Shown here one piece after another: positions 44,369 through 52,298 of a DNA stretch of 64,000 nt. Positions within the stretch are counted from its first letter, which is position 1, and every line of letters starts with the position of its first letter. The translations under genes and the position numbers were made by a program. This stretch comes from Billgrantia bachuensis (lineage in GTDB: Bacteria; Pseudomonadota; Gammaproteobacteria; Pseudomonadales; Halomonadaceae): NCBI RefSeq assembly GCF_011742165.1, contig NZ_JAAQTO010000032.1, positions 1-64,000 on the forward strand, in the 5' to 3' direction. The notes under the pieces are model-generated. The model worked only from the letters and a program-made list of their open reading frames with translations. It was not told the DNA's origin and searched no databases.

Positions 44369-46189
44369 TTAGACGTAGTCCTGGTACTTCTCCAGCAACC
44401 GCACCGGCTTCTTCAGCGCGTCGCGGCGGAACGGATCGCCCAGCTCGCGCGTGCACATGATCTCGATGACGCAGGTCTTGCCCTCGTTCATCTGCAGGTC
44501 CACCGCCTTCTTCAGCGCCGGGCCCACGTCCTCCAGCCGGTCCACCGTGATCCCCTCGGCGCCCATCGCCCGACCGATCTCGGCGAAGCTCTGGTTGTCC
44601 AGCTCGCCCGCCACGAAGCGACGGTTGTAGAACTCCACCTGGTTCTTCTTCTCCGCTCCCCACTGGCGGTTGTGGAACACCACTGCGGTCACCGGGATGT
44701 TTTCGCGTACCGCCGTCATGGTCTCCATCAGGCTCATGCCCCAGGCACCGTCACCGGCATAGGCGATCGCCGGGCGATGCGGTGCCGCCGCCTTGGCGCC
44801 GATGATCGTCGGCAATGCGTAGCCGCAGTTGCCAAAGCTCATCGGTGCGAAGAAGCTGCGCGGCTTCTCGAAACGCAGGTAGCTGTGCGCCACCGCGTTG
44901 ATGTTGCCGATGTCGGTGGAGACCATAACGTCCTCGGGCATGGCCTTCTCCAGCTCACGCAGTACTTGGCGCGGGTGCAGGTACTCGCCGCCGGAGAACG
45001 GGGTCTCGCCTTTCGCCTCGTCGATGGCATCGAGGCTGAACGGGTCTTTCTCGTGGGTCCATTCGTCGAGCTCCTTCTCCCAGGCCATCTTCTCGCTGGC
45101 GATCAGCTCGGCGCGTTGGCCCTTGGTGCTGTCACAGGCCAGGTCTCGGTCGGCCAGACGCTCGACGAGCGCTTCGGCGGTCGCCTTGGCATCACCGCAG
45201 ATGCCCACGGCAATCTTCTTCACCAGCCCCAGCATCTTGTGGTCGGCATCGACCTGAATGATCTTGGCGTCCTTCGGCCAGTAGTCCAGGCCGTGCTGCG
45301 GTAGGGTGCCGAACGGGCCCAGACGCGTACCCAGCGCGACGACCACGTCGGCCTGGGCAATCAACTTCATGCCCGCCTTCGAGCCTTGGTAGCCCAGCGG
45401 ACCGCACCACAGCGGGTGGCTGGCCGGGAAGGAGTCGTTGTGCTGATAGCTGTTGACCACCGGTGCACCCAGTCGCTCGGCCAGTGCCTGGCAGGCCTCG
45501 ACGCCATCGGCCATCACGACTCCCCCGCCGGAGACAATCACTGGGAACTTGGCGCTCGCCAGCAGTTCAGCGGCCTCGTTCAGGGTCTTGGTTCCGCCGG
45601 GACCGCGATCCAGACGCGACGGCTGGGGAATCTCGCACTCGATCTCGCCGTAGAAGTAGTCACGCGGAATGTTCAGCTGGGTCGGGCCCATCTCGGACAT
45701 CGCCCGGTCGAAGCAGCGCCCGGTGTATTCGGCCATCCGCGCCGGGTGGGTCACGTGCCCCTGGTACTTGGTGAATTCCTGGAACATCGGCAACTGATGG
45801 CACTCCTGGAAGCCGCCCAGGCCGATGCCGGTGGTGCCCGCTTCGGGAGTCACGATCACCACCGGGCTGTGCGCCCAGTAGGCCGCGGCGATCCCGGTCA
45901 CGCAGTTGGAGATACCCGGCCCGTTCTGGCCGATCACTACCCCATGGCGCCCCGAAACCCGCGCATAGCCGTCGGCCATGTGCGCCGCGCCCTGCTCGTG
46001 GACCACCGGGACCAGACGAATGCCGGCCGGGGCGAAGATGTCCATGGCATCCATGAAGGCCGAGCCCATGATGCCGAACATCTCGGTAACGCCATTGGCC
46101 ACCAGCGTTTCGACGAAGGCCTCGGATGGGGTCATCTTTTGCTTGCCCTGCACGACGGGGCGGGTGTCTACGGTGTTGTCGGTGCTCAT
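44369..46189 (-). CDS. xsc: Sulfoacetaldehyde acetyltransferase, copy 2
   Basis: 606 residues from the ATG at 46189 (MSTDNTVDTRPVVQGKQKMTPSE), with AGGAG upstream. It carries the same catalytic Glu (HEQGAAHMADGYARVSG) and TPP motif (GDGAWGMSLMETMTAVREN...HNRQWGAEKKN) as copy 1. The proteins differ at few positions, mostly in the first 15 residues. An 800-base stretch is nearly identical in DNA. It is divergent from the cobS-like operon, and downstream lie a terminator, thiO and tauXY. Two xsc genes would allow separate expression in taurine and other sulfonate branches. Confidence 0.96.
   Translation of the reverse strand: MSTDNTVDTRPVVQGKQKMTPSEAFVETLVANGVTEMFGIMGSAFMDAMDIFAPAGIRLVPVVHEQGAAHMADGYARVSGRHGVVIGQNGPGISNCVTGIAAAYWAHSPVVIVTPEAGTTGIGLGGFQECHQLPMFQEFTKYQGHVTHPARMAEYTGRCFDRAMSEMGPTQLNIPRDYFYGEIECEIPQPSRLDRGPGGTKTLNEAAELLASAKFPVIVSGGGVVMADGVEACQALAERLGAPVVNSYQHNDSFPASHPLWCGPLGYQGSKAGMKLIAQADVVVALGTRLGPFGTLPQHGLDYWPKDAKIIQVDADHKMLGLVKKIAVGICGDAKATAEALVERLADRDLACDSTKGQRAELIASEKMAWEKELDEWTHEKDPFSLDAIDEAKGETPFSGGEYLHPRQVLRELEKAMPEDVMVSTDIGNINAVAHSYLRFEKPRSFFAPMSFGNCGYALPTIIGAKAAAPHRPAIAYAGDGAWGMSLMETMTAVRENIPVTAVVFHNRQWGAEKKNQVEFYNRRFVAGELDNQSFAEIGRAMGAEGITVDRLEDVGPALKKAVDLQMNEGKTCVIEIMCTRELGDPFRRDALKKPVRLLEKYQDYV
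45150..45949. repeat. 800-base tract shared with xsc copy 1 (25004-25803)
   Basis: This is the counterpart of the tract in copy 1, at a constant offset of 20146 bases and with two mismatches by eye. See the entry at 25004-25803 for the comparison with the more diverged flanks. Confidence 0.8.
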
Positions 46190-46222
46190 AGGAGTTCTCC
46201 AAGCCATTCATTACTGTTATAT

Positions 46223-46331
46223 GGAACTATTCTTTCCGTTTTTCGGAATACGAGTGACTCTAGGACCGACTCTGCTCCCCGTCAAGAAAAAATATCTCAT
46301 AAAACGGTACGATTTGATTCTTTTTATGAAA
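46223..46331. promoter_or_regulatory. Two direct operator-like repeats between xsc2 and cobS-like gene
   Basis: Two copies of the element seen upstream of xsc1 lie at 46223-46248 (GGAAC..., dyad TTCCG-TTTTT-CGGAA) and 46306-46331 (GGTACGATTTG then TTCTTTTTATGAAA), again 83 bases apart. The second copy and its left flank (AAAACGGTAC) match the second copy at xsc1 almost base for base. This points to one regulator acting on xsc1/iclR and on xsc2/cobS. Confidence 0.65.
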
Positions 46332-46425
46332 TTGATCTATGCTCGCGGAATACCCCGAGCACGTCGTTGCCATGCGAGGCTCGGGCCCAATGGTGAAAGG
46401 TCCCCGGCGGGCCGAGGAGACAGTG

Positions 46426-47406
46426 ATGACCGACCCGATGAATGCAAAGCCCGAAGTCATGCGCTCGGCACGTGAGCTCTTCGGCATCGACAGCGACCTG
46501 CAGGTGCCCGCCTTCAGCGAGCGCGACGAGTATGTGCCCGAGATCGACGAGGCCTATCGCTTCAACCCCGACGTGACCCTGGCGATCCTGGCCGGCTTCA
46601 CCCGCAACCGCCGGGTGATGGTCCAGGGGCTGCACGGCACCGGCAAGTCGACCCATATCGAGCAGGTCGCCGCCCGTCTCAATTGGCCCTGCCTGCGGGT
46701 CAACCTGGACGGCCATATCAGCCGCCTGGACCTGGTGGGCAAGGATGCCATAGTGGTGCGCGACGGGATGCAGATCACTGAATTCCAGGAAGGCATCGTG
46801 CCCTGGTCGCTGCAGCGGCCGGTGGCGTTGATCTTCGACGAGTACGATGCCGGCCGGCCGGATGTAATGTTCGTGATCCAGCGCATCCTTGAGCGAGACG
46901 GCCACTTCACCCTGCTCGATCAGAATCGGGTGATTCACCCTCATTCCCACTTCCGGCTGTTCGCTACCGCCAATACCGTGGGACTGGGCAACCTCACCGG
47001 GCTCTACCAGGGCACCCAGGTGCTCAACCATGCCCAGATTGATCGCTGGAACATCGTCGCCAAGCTCGATTACCTGCCCCGCGAGGAGGAGGTGGCCATC
47101 GTGCTCGGCCGGGTGCCGTCCAAAAACAGCGAGAAGGGGCGTCAGCTCATCGCCGCCATGGTGGCCGTAGCCAACCTGACCCGCCAAGGCTTCGCTGCCG
47201 GCGACTTGTCAACGCTGATGTCGCCGCGCACGGTGATTACCTGGGCCGAGAACTGCGAAATTTTCCGAAATCCGGCGCTGGCCTTCCGCCTGTCTTTCCT
47301 CAACAAGTGCGACGATACCGAACGTCCGCTAGTCGCCGAATACTACCAGCGCTGCTTCGGAGAAGAGCTCGACGAATCCTGGATGCGTGAGGCGAATCCG
47401 TCATGA
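46426..47406 (+). CDS. CobS-like AAA+ ATPase (MoxR/CobS branch)
   Basis: 326 residues from the ATG at 46426, with GAGGAG upstream. Walker A GLHGTGKST is at about 68-76, Walker B ALIFDEYD near 134-141, the sensor in FRLFATANTVGLG, and the C-terminal LSFLNKCDDTERPLVAEYYQRCFGEEL is the closing segment of cobaltochelatase CobS. In aerobic cobalamin synthesis CobS and CobT form an ATPase that drives cobalt insertion by CobN. There is no CobN or other cobalamin gene here. It overlaps the CobT-like gene by 4 bases and is divergent from xsc2, so it may serve another metal-insertion or remodelling task. Confidence 0.85.
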   Translation: MTDPMNAKPEVMRSARELFGIDSDLQVPAFSERDEYVPEIDEAYRFNPDVTLAILAGFTRNRRVMVQGLHGTGKSTHIEQVAARLNWPCLRVNLDGHISRLDLVGKDAIVVRDGMQITEFQEGIVPWSLQRPVALIFDEYDAGRPDVMFVIQRILERDGHFTLLDQNRVIHPHSHFRLFATANTVGLGNLTGLYQGTQVLNHAQIDRWNIVAKLDYLPREEEVAIVLGRVPSKNSEKGRQLIAAMVAVANLTRQGFAAGDLSTLMSPRTVITWAENCEIFRNPALAFRLSFLNKCDDTERPLVAEYYQRCFGEELDESWMREANPS

Positions 47407-49133
47407 CCGCAAGCGCCCAGCAGCAGGCGCGCCGGCAGCAACGAATTGAGGAGCTATGCGCGGCCAGCCTGCGTGCGATAACCGGCCACCTCGATCTGCA
47501 CTATCGCGGGCGTCGCCTCTATCAGGGCGAAGCGCGCCTGCCGAACTATGCGCCGCACCTGCGCATTGATCCCGGCCAGGACGACTTCGCCGACTGCCGC
47601 GCCGTCGCCGATGGCATTGCGCTGCGCCTGCTGTACTCCGATGCAAGTCTTCACCGCCAAAGCTGCCCGAAAGACCCAGTCGAGCGGCTGGTTTTCGAAC
47701 TGCTCGAGCAGTTGCGAGTGGAGACCCGCACGCCCGACGTCATGCCGGGCATGGCCGACAACCTGCTACATCGCTTTGAGCGCTGGTCGCGCGACTTCTA
47801 TCGCTCCGGCCTCACCGAAGGCAGCATTGGCCTACTGCTCTATACCGTGGTCCAGATGTGTTGGTCGCGGCTGCACGCCCGCCCGGTGTTGGAGGAGACC
47901 GAGGACTACATCGAGGGCACCCGCGCCTCCTTGGTGGGCAAGCTAGGCACTGCCCTGCATGGCCTGCGCCGCCAGCGTCACGATCAGGCCGCTTACGCCG
48001 AGCATGCTCTGGCGATTGCCCGGGTGGTCGGCGAACGGGTGCGCGCCGAGCGGGCCCAGGTCGAGGAGGATGACGAGGCCGCGGACCGGGAAGAGGAGGC
48101 CACCGGCGCCTTCGCCCTCCTGCTCGACTTCGAGGAGAGCGACAACGACGACGGCATTGCCGCCGCGACCACCGGCCGCAGCAAGGTGTTCGAGGACGCC
48201 GCCCTCGCCTACCGGGTCTTCACCACCCGCTTCGATCGCGAGGTCGCCGCCGGCAGCCTGGTGCGCCGGGCCCTGCTCCGCGAGAACCGCGAGCGGCTGG
48301 ACCAGGCCATCGCCGAGCAGGGCATCAATCTGCCCCGCCTGGCCCGCCGGCTCGGCTGCGTGCTCTGGGAGCCGCGTCCCGATGGATGGGCATTTGGCGA
48401 GGAAGAGGGCCGCATCGACGGTCGTCGCCTCGCCCAGTTGGTCAGCTCCCCCACCGAGCGCCGCCTGTTCTATCGCGAGCAGATCAAGCTGGGCACCGAC
48501 TGCGCCGTGAGCCTGCTGATCGACTGCTCGGGCTCCATGAAGCACCACATCATGCCGGTGACGATAATGGCCGAGAGCTTGATTCGCGCCTTGGAGATGA
48601 TCGGCGCCAGCACCGAGCTGCTCGGCTTCACCAGCGGAGCCTGGAACGGCGGTCGCGCCTATCAGGAGTGGATGCGCCGCGGGCGCCCCCGCGGACCGGG
48701 ACGCCTTAACGAGGTCTGCCATTTGGTGTTCAAGGACGCCGATCGCAGCTGGCGGCGCGCCCGCACTGACATTGCCGCCCTGCTCAAGCCCGACCTGTTC
48801 CGTGAGGGCATCGACGGTGAGGCGGTGGACTGGGCCTGCGAGCGCCTGCTCGCCCGCCCCGAGACCCGGCGCCTGCTGATCGTAATCTCCGACGGCTGCC
48901 CGGCGGACAGCGCCACCAACCTGGCCAACGATGCCTACTACCTGGACAACCACCTCAAGGAGGTCGTCGCCCGACGCACCCGAGAGGGCCAAGTGGAGAT
49001 CCTGGGCCTGGGCGTGGGCTTGGACCTCAGCCCCTTTTATCGCCGCTGCCTGGCCACCGACATGGCACAGGCGCTGGACACCCACCTGTTCGACGAGATC
49101 GTCGAGCTGATCGGCGGCCGCCGCCGACGCTAA
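47403..49133 (+). CDS. CobT-like protein with VWA (MIDAS) domain
   Basis: 576 residues, somewhat shorter than I recall for canonical CobT. An N-terminal CobT-type domain, a short acidic stretch near 220-235 (VEEDDEAADREEEA) and a C-terminal VWA domain are visible. The MIDAS motif is LLIDCSGSMKHH near residue 370; GFTSGAWNGGRAYQEWMRRGRPRGPGRLNE and LLIVISDGCPAD are typical of CobT. Such subunits link the CobS ring to the metal-receiving partner. The start overlaps the cobS-like stop (ATGA). The partner is probably encoded downstream or elsewhere, since CobN is absent. Confidence 0.83.
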   Translation: MTASAQQQARRQQRIEELCAASLRAITGHLDLHYRGRRLYQGEARLPNYAPHLRIDPGQDDFADCRAVADGIALRLLYSDASLHRQSCPKDPVERLVFELLEQLRVETRTPDVMPGMADNLLHRFERWSRDFYRSGLTEGSIGLLLYTVVQMCWSRLHARPVLEETEDYIEGTRASLVGKLGTALHGLRRQRHDQAAYAEHALAIARVVGERVRAERAQVEEDDEAADREEEATGAFALLLDFEESDNDDGIAAATTGRSKVFEDAALAYRVFTTRFDREVAAGSLVRRALLRENRERLDQAIAEQGINLPRLARRLGCVLWEPRPDGWAFGEEEGRIDGRRLAQLVSSPTERRLFYREQIKLGTDCAVSLLIDCSGSMKHHIMPVTIMAESLIRALEMIGASTELLGFTSGAWNGGRAYQEWMRRGRPRGPGRLNEVCHLVFKDADRSWRRARTDIAALLKPDLFREGIDGEAVDWACERLLARPETRRLLIVISDGCPADSATNLANDAYYLDNHLKEVVARRTREGQVEILGLGVGLDLSPFYRRCLATDMAQALDTHLFDEIVELIGGRRRR

Positions 49134-49181
49134 CGATCGCCCCACTTGGCACGGCATGCCTACCACTAACAGGAGACCACC

Positions 49182-49535
49182 ATGGCCAAGACTCACCTGG
49201 TACACCAATTCGGCATGGGCAGCTCGATCCGAAGCCACAACTATACGGAAGCAGCGGCACGAGCTATCCGTGACGCCCTGTGGCACAACTCGTTGAACGT
49301 GGCCGACGCCTTCGGCTTTCCCAAGGAGGCCATGCTGATCGACGTCGAGATCGGCGTGCAGCAACCCGAGGCCGTGAATACCGAGGCCTTGCTAGGAATC
49401 TTTCCCTATGGCCAGCCGCAGATCTCGGTGGTCAGGGGCGGGCTCGACGTGGACAAGCCTGGTGGCGGCGGTACCACCGTGATCGCCAACGCCGCCGTCA
49501 TTGTTTCCTTCGAAATGGAGCCCCGCCATGACTGA
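49182..49535 (+). CDS. Lin0512-family protein, paralogue A
   Basis: 117 residues behind AGGAGACC. The sequence has GMGSSIRSHNYTEAAARAIRDALWHNSLNV and IDVEIGVQQPEAVNTEAL, and ends in PGGGGTTVIANAAVIVSFEME. It is the Lin0512 family as I remember it, of unknown function. It lies 48 bases after the CobT-like gene and overlaps paralogue B by 8 bases. No signal peptide or membrane segment is seen. The pair may form a heteromer that is the client of the CobST-like ATPase; this is a hypothesis. Confidence 0.75.
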   Translation: MAKTHLVHQFGMGSSIRSHNYTEAAARAIRDALWHNSLNVADAFGFPKEAMLIDVEIGVQQPEAVNTEALLGIFPYGQPQISVVRGGLDVDKPGGGGTTVIANAAVIVSFEMEPRHD

Positions 49536-49920
49536 ACAGCGCATCATTCTCGAAATGGGCACCGGTAACGATCTCTATGGGGAGGATTACACCAAGGCGG
49601 CCTGTCGCGCCGTGCAGGACGCACTGCACCACTCCTCCCTCGTGCTCTTCAAGTCGCTGGGCATCGACCACCGTGAGATGCGCGTGCAGGTCACCATCGG
49701 TGTGCAGCAACCTGAGCGGGTCGACGTCGACGTGGTCACAGCCGAATTGCCCCGCGGCCGGGCCGAGGTCAACATCGTGCACGGCGGGCTCAACGTCCAC
49801 GACCCCGACAACGACACCGCCCATGTGATTGCCACGGCGGCGATCGCGGCGCTGCTGCCGATCGATCCCGCCCAATGGCGGCTAAACAAGATGGCGAGGC
49901 CTGATCGGCCGATGGGCTGA
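49528..49920 (+). CDS. Lin0512-family protein, paralogue B
   Basis: 130 residues from the ATG at 49528, inside the end of paralogue A. GTGNDLYGEDYTKAACRAVQDALHHSSL and VQVTIGVQQPERVDVDVVTAELP align with paralogue A, so the two arose by tandem duplication. Conserved His, Asp and Glu positions such as GxG-x6-DYT and QQPE are candidates for metal or ligand contact. Translational overlap suggests equal production of both proteins. Function unknown. Confidence 0.75.
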   Translation: MTEQRIILEMGTGNDLYGEDYTKAACRAVQDALHHSSLVLFKSLGIDHREMRVQVTIGVQQPERVDVDVVTAELPRGRAEVNIVHGGLNVHDPDNDTAHVIATAAIAALLPIDPAQWRLNKMARPDRPMG

Positions 49921-50117
49921 CGCCGCCGGTTTCCGCCTCAGCCATTCATTGCCGGGCACAGGTTCCATCATTGTCTCCCGACTGGCCCCAACAGTTAGTG
50001 AACCAGCCCTGCTAGGGTCATAGTGACAAGCGATAGACGGAAACGCCGGGGCCAGAGGCAAGCGTCCCGTGCCCACGGCTTTCCCGACAACAACCACAAG
50101 GCATTCGTGAGCGTCCC

Positions 50118-51722
50118 ATGTCCAAGTGCGTTTCTCTGCCACGCCGAGCTCGGCTCCTGGCCGGGTCGCTGGCCTTGCTGCTGAGTTCGGCCTCCAGCGC
50201 CCAGGCAGCCAGTATCGACCAGGCCGTCGAGACCCTCATCGCCCCCGTCTCGCAGTTCACCTCCGCGTTGATCTTCTTCACCCTGCCCCTGTTCGGCGCC
50301 GAGCTGCCGCTGGTGGTGCTGTGGCTCATCGCCGGCGCGGTGTTTTGCACCGTCTATTTCAACTTCATCAACGTGCGTGGCCTAGGCCATGCGTTCAGGC
50401 TGGTGCGTGGCGACTATGCCGACCCCAAGGACAAGGGGGAGGTCTCGCACTTCCAGGCACTGGCCACCGCGGTCTCCGGGACCGTGGGGATCGGCAACAT
50501 TGGGGGGGTCGCCATCGCAATCTCGCTGGGCGGCCCCGGCGTGCTGTTCTGGATGGTGCTGGCCGGCTTCCTGGGCATGTCGACCAAGTTCGTCGAATGT
50601 GCCCTAGCCACCCATTACCGCCGCCAGAATGCCGACGGCAGCGTCTCCGGCGGGCCGATGTTCTATCTCGCCCATGGCCTGGCCGAGCGCGGCCTGCCGC
50701 GCCTGGGGCGCGCCCTGGGTAGGTTCTACGCGGTGGGGATCGTGATCGGTTGCCTGGGGATCGGCAACATGTTCCAGTCCAACCAGGCCTTCATGCAGTT
50801 CGTCAATGTCACCGGCGGCGCCGAGGCCAGCTGGTTTGCCGACAAGGGCTGGCTATTCGGCCTGATCATGGCCGCGCTGATCGGCATCGTAATCATCGGC
50901 GGCATCAAGTCGATCGCCCGGGTCACCGAGAAGGTGGTGCCCGTCATGGCCCTGCTCTACTGCAGCATGGCACTGCTGGTCCTCGCCATGAACGCCGAGG
51001 CCATCCCCTACGCCATCGGTGCCATCTTCCAGGGCGCCTTCACCGCCGAAGGGATCGCCGGCGGTACCCTGGGTGCCATCATCATCGGCTTCCAGCGGGC
51101 GGTATTCTCCAACGAGGCCGGTATCGGCTCATCGGCCATCGCCCATGCCGCGGTGCGCACTCGACAGCCGATGACCGAAGGCTATGTCTCGCTGCTCGAG
51201 CCCTTGGTCGACACCATCATCATCTGCAGTCTGACCGGCCTGGTAATCGTCACCACGCTCTACTACGACCCGGCCCTCACAAATGGTTATGGCGGCATCG
51301 AGATGACCTCACGGGCCTTCGAGCGCAACGTGGCCTGGTTTCCGCTGCCGCTGTCGGTGGCGGCCCTGCTGTTCGCCTTCTCCACCGCCATCTCCTGGTC
51401 CTACTATGGCCTCAAGGGCTGGAGCTACTTGTTCGGGGAGGGGCGACTGGGACGCAACCTGTTCAAAGGGCTGTTCTGTACCTTCATCGTGATCGGCTCA
51501 ATGATACAACTGCAGTCGATGCTCGACCTCTCCGATGCCCTGGTATTCGTGATCTGCGTGCCCAACATCCTCGGCATCTTCTTACTGGCACCGGTGATCA
51601 AGCGGGAGCTGAAGCGCTACCAACGAAAACTGGCCAGCGGTGAGATCCTCGATCATCGCGCTCGCGCATCGCTGTCGCCGACCACTACCTCAACGAAGGC
51701 CTCTGACCCGGCCAATGGCTGA
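50118..51722 (+). CDS. AGCS-type sodium:amino-acid symporter
   Basis: 534 residues. A signal-like N-terminus (RARLLAGSLALLLSSASSAQA) precedes about 11 membrane segments with AGCS signatures: SHFQALATAVSGTVGIGNIGGVAIAISLGGPG, SVSGGPMFYLAHGL, GFQRAVFSNEAGIGSSAIAHAAVRTRQP and AISWSYYGLKGW. The family imports small amino acids such as alanine and glycine with sodium or protons. It follows the Lin0512 pair by about 200 bases on the same strand, so it probably supplies the substrate of the unknown system, perhaps an amino sulfonate; this is inference. Confidence 0.88.
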   Translation: MSKCVSLPRRARLLAGSLALLLSSASSAQAASIDQAVETLIAPVSQFTSALIFFTLPLFGAELPLVVLWLIAGAVFCTVYFNFINVRGLGHAFRLVRGDYADPKDKGEVSHFQALATAVSGTVGIGNIGGVAIAISLGGPGVLFWMVLAGFLGMSTKFVECALATHYRRQNADGSVSGGPMFYLAHGLAERGLPRLGRALGRFYAVGIVIGCLGIGNMFQSNQAFMQFVNVTGGAEASWFADKGWLFGLIMAALIGIVIIGGIKSIARVTEKVVPVMALLYCSMALLVLAMNAEAIPYAIGAIFQGAFTAEGIAGGTLGAIIIGFQRAVFSNEAGIGSSAIAHAAVRTRQPMTEGYVSLLEPLVDTIIICSLTGLVIVTTLYYDPALTNGYGGIEMTSRAFERNVAWFPLPLSVAALLFAFSTAISWSYYGLKGWSYLFGEGRLGRNLFKGLFCTFIVIGSMIQLQSMLDLSDALVFVICVPNILGIFLLAPVIKRELKRYQRKLASGEILDHRARASLSPTTTSTKASDPANG

Positions 51723-52019
51723 TTCCCCTGGCCAGGAGCCTCAAGCCAGGACATTTCAAGAGAAGGCTCCCATGACCAGGTCGTTGCGAAACGACGTCAG
51801 CACGGCTAAGGCGATACGGCAGCCCGAGGTGGCAGCGTCCCCACTCCCTTTAGCGCTTGTTTCGCTCGCCAGCATATAACCGTACAATCTATCAATTCTG
51901 CTATTTATTTCTTTTCATCGATCATTGGCTCTTTATACTGCGGATATAACCTGTATGACATGGGAGGCTCGACGTCTCCCAACCTGTCTTCCAGTATCTG
52001 GTAGCCGGAGGCACGAGCC

Positions 52020-52223
52020 ATGATCGAACCACAACGGACAATCAGCCGCAGTCAGTTGGAAGAGCGGATCGCCTACCTGCAGGTGACACTCGCGGCACTG
52101 ACCGCGCAGTTGGAGAGCCAGCGCCAACTCGATAAGGCCGCAGGAACGGAATCCGTCCACTCACCTCTAGACACTCCCTCACCAGGCCCGATCGAAATTC
52201 CCTTGCCGATCGCGGCCGGCTGA
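52020..52223 (+). CDS. Small SlyX-like hypothetical protein
   Basis: 67 residues with a good ribosome site (GGAGG 8 bases before the ATG). A coiled-coil-prone segment (SRSQLEERIAYLQVTLAALTAQLESQRQLD) is followed by a Pro/Ser-rich tail. The coil resembles SlyX-type proteins, but the match is weak. A terminator-like hairpin follows. The 297 bases upstream (51723-52019) hold an A/T-rich promoter-like stretch near 51890-51950 and nothing else I recognise. Confidence 0.55.
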   Translation: MIEPQRTISRSQLEERIAYLQVTLAALTAQLESQRQLDKAAGTESVHSPLDTPSPGPIEIPLPIAAG

Positions 52224-52255
52224 TTCACCGTCGACTAGCATACGACCGCGCCGAA

Positions 52256-52298
52256 AAGGCACGACCTTAGCTTCTCGTGCCTTGCGTTCGGGTTTTTT
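52256..52298 (+). terminator. Terminator of the small gene
   Basis: AAGGCACGA (52256-52264) pairs with TCGTGCCTT (52275-52283) around a 10-base loop. Six T follow at 52293-52298 after a 9-base gap. It abuts the stop of the convergent SulP gene. Confidence 0.6.

Noticed and set aside
45386..46396. Long plus-strand frame opposite xsc2, with a twin opposite xsc1
   Set aside because: Both copies exist only because the xsc genes are near-identical; the minus strand is plainly Xsc.
46426..49133. CobS/CobT read as part of cobalamin biosynthesis
   Set aside because: No cob gene lies nearby, CobN is absent, and the promoter carries xsc-type repeats; I kept the neutral name CobST-like.
47943..49364. 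Long minus-strand open frame opposite the CobT-like gene
   Set aside because: High-GC shadow frame; the plus strand carries clear CobT and VWA motifs.
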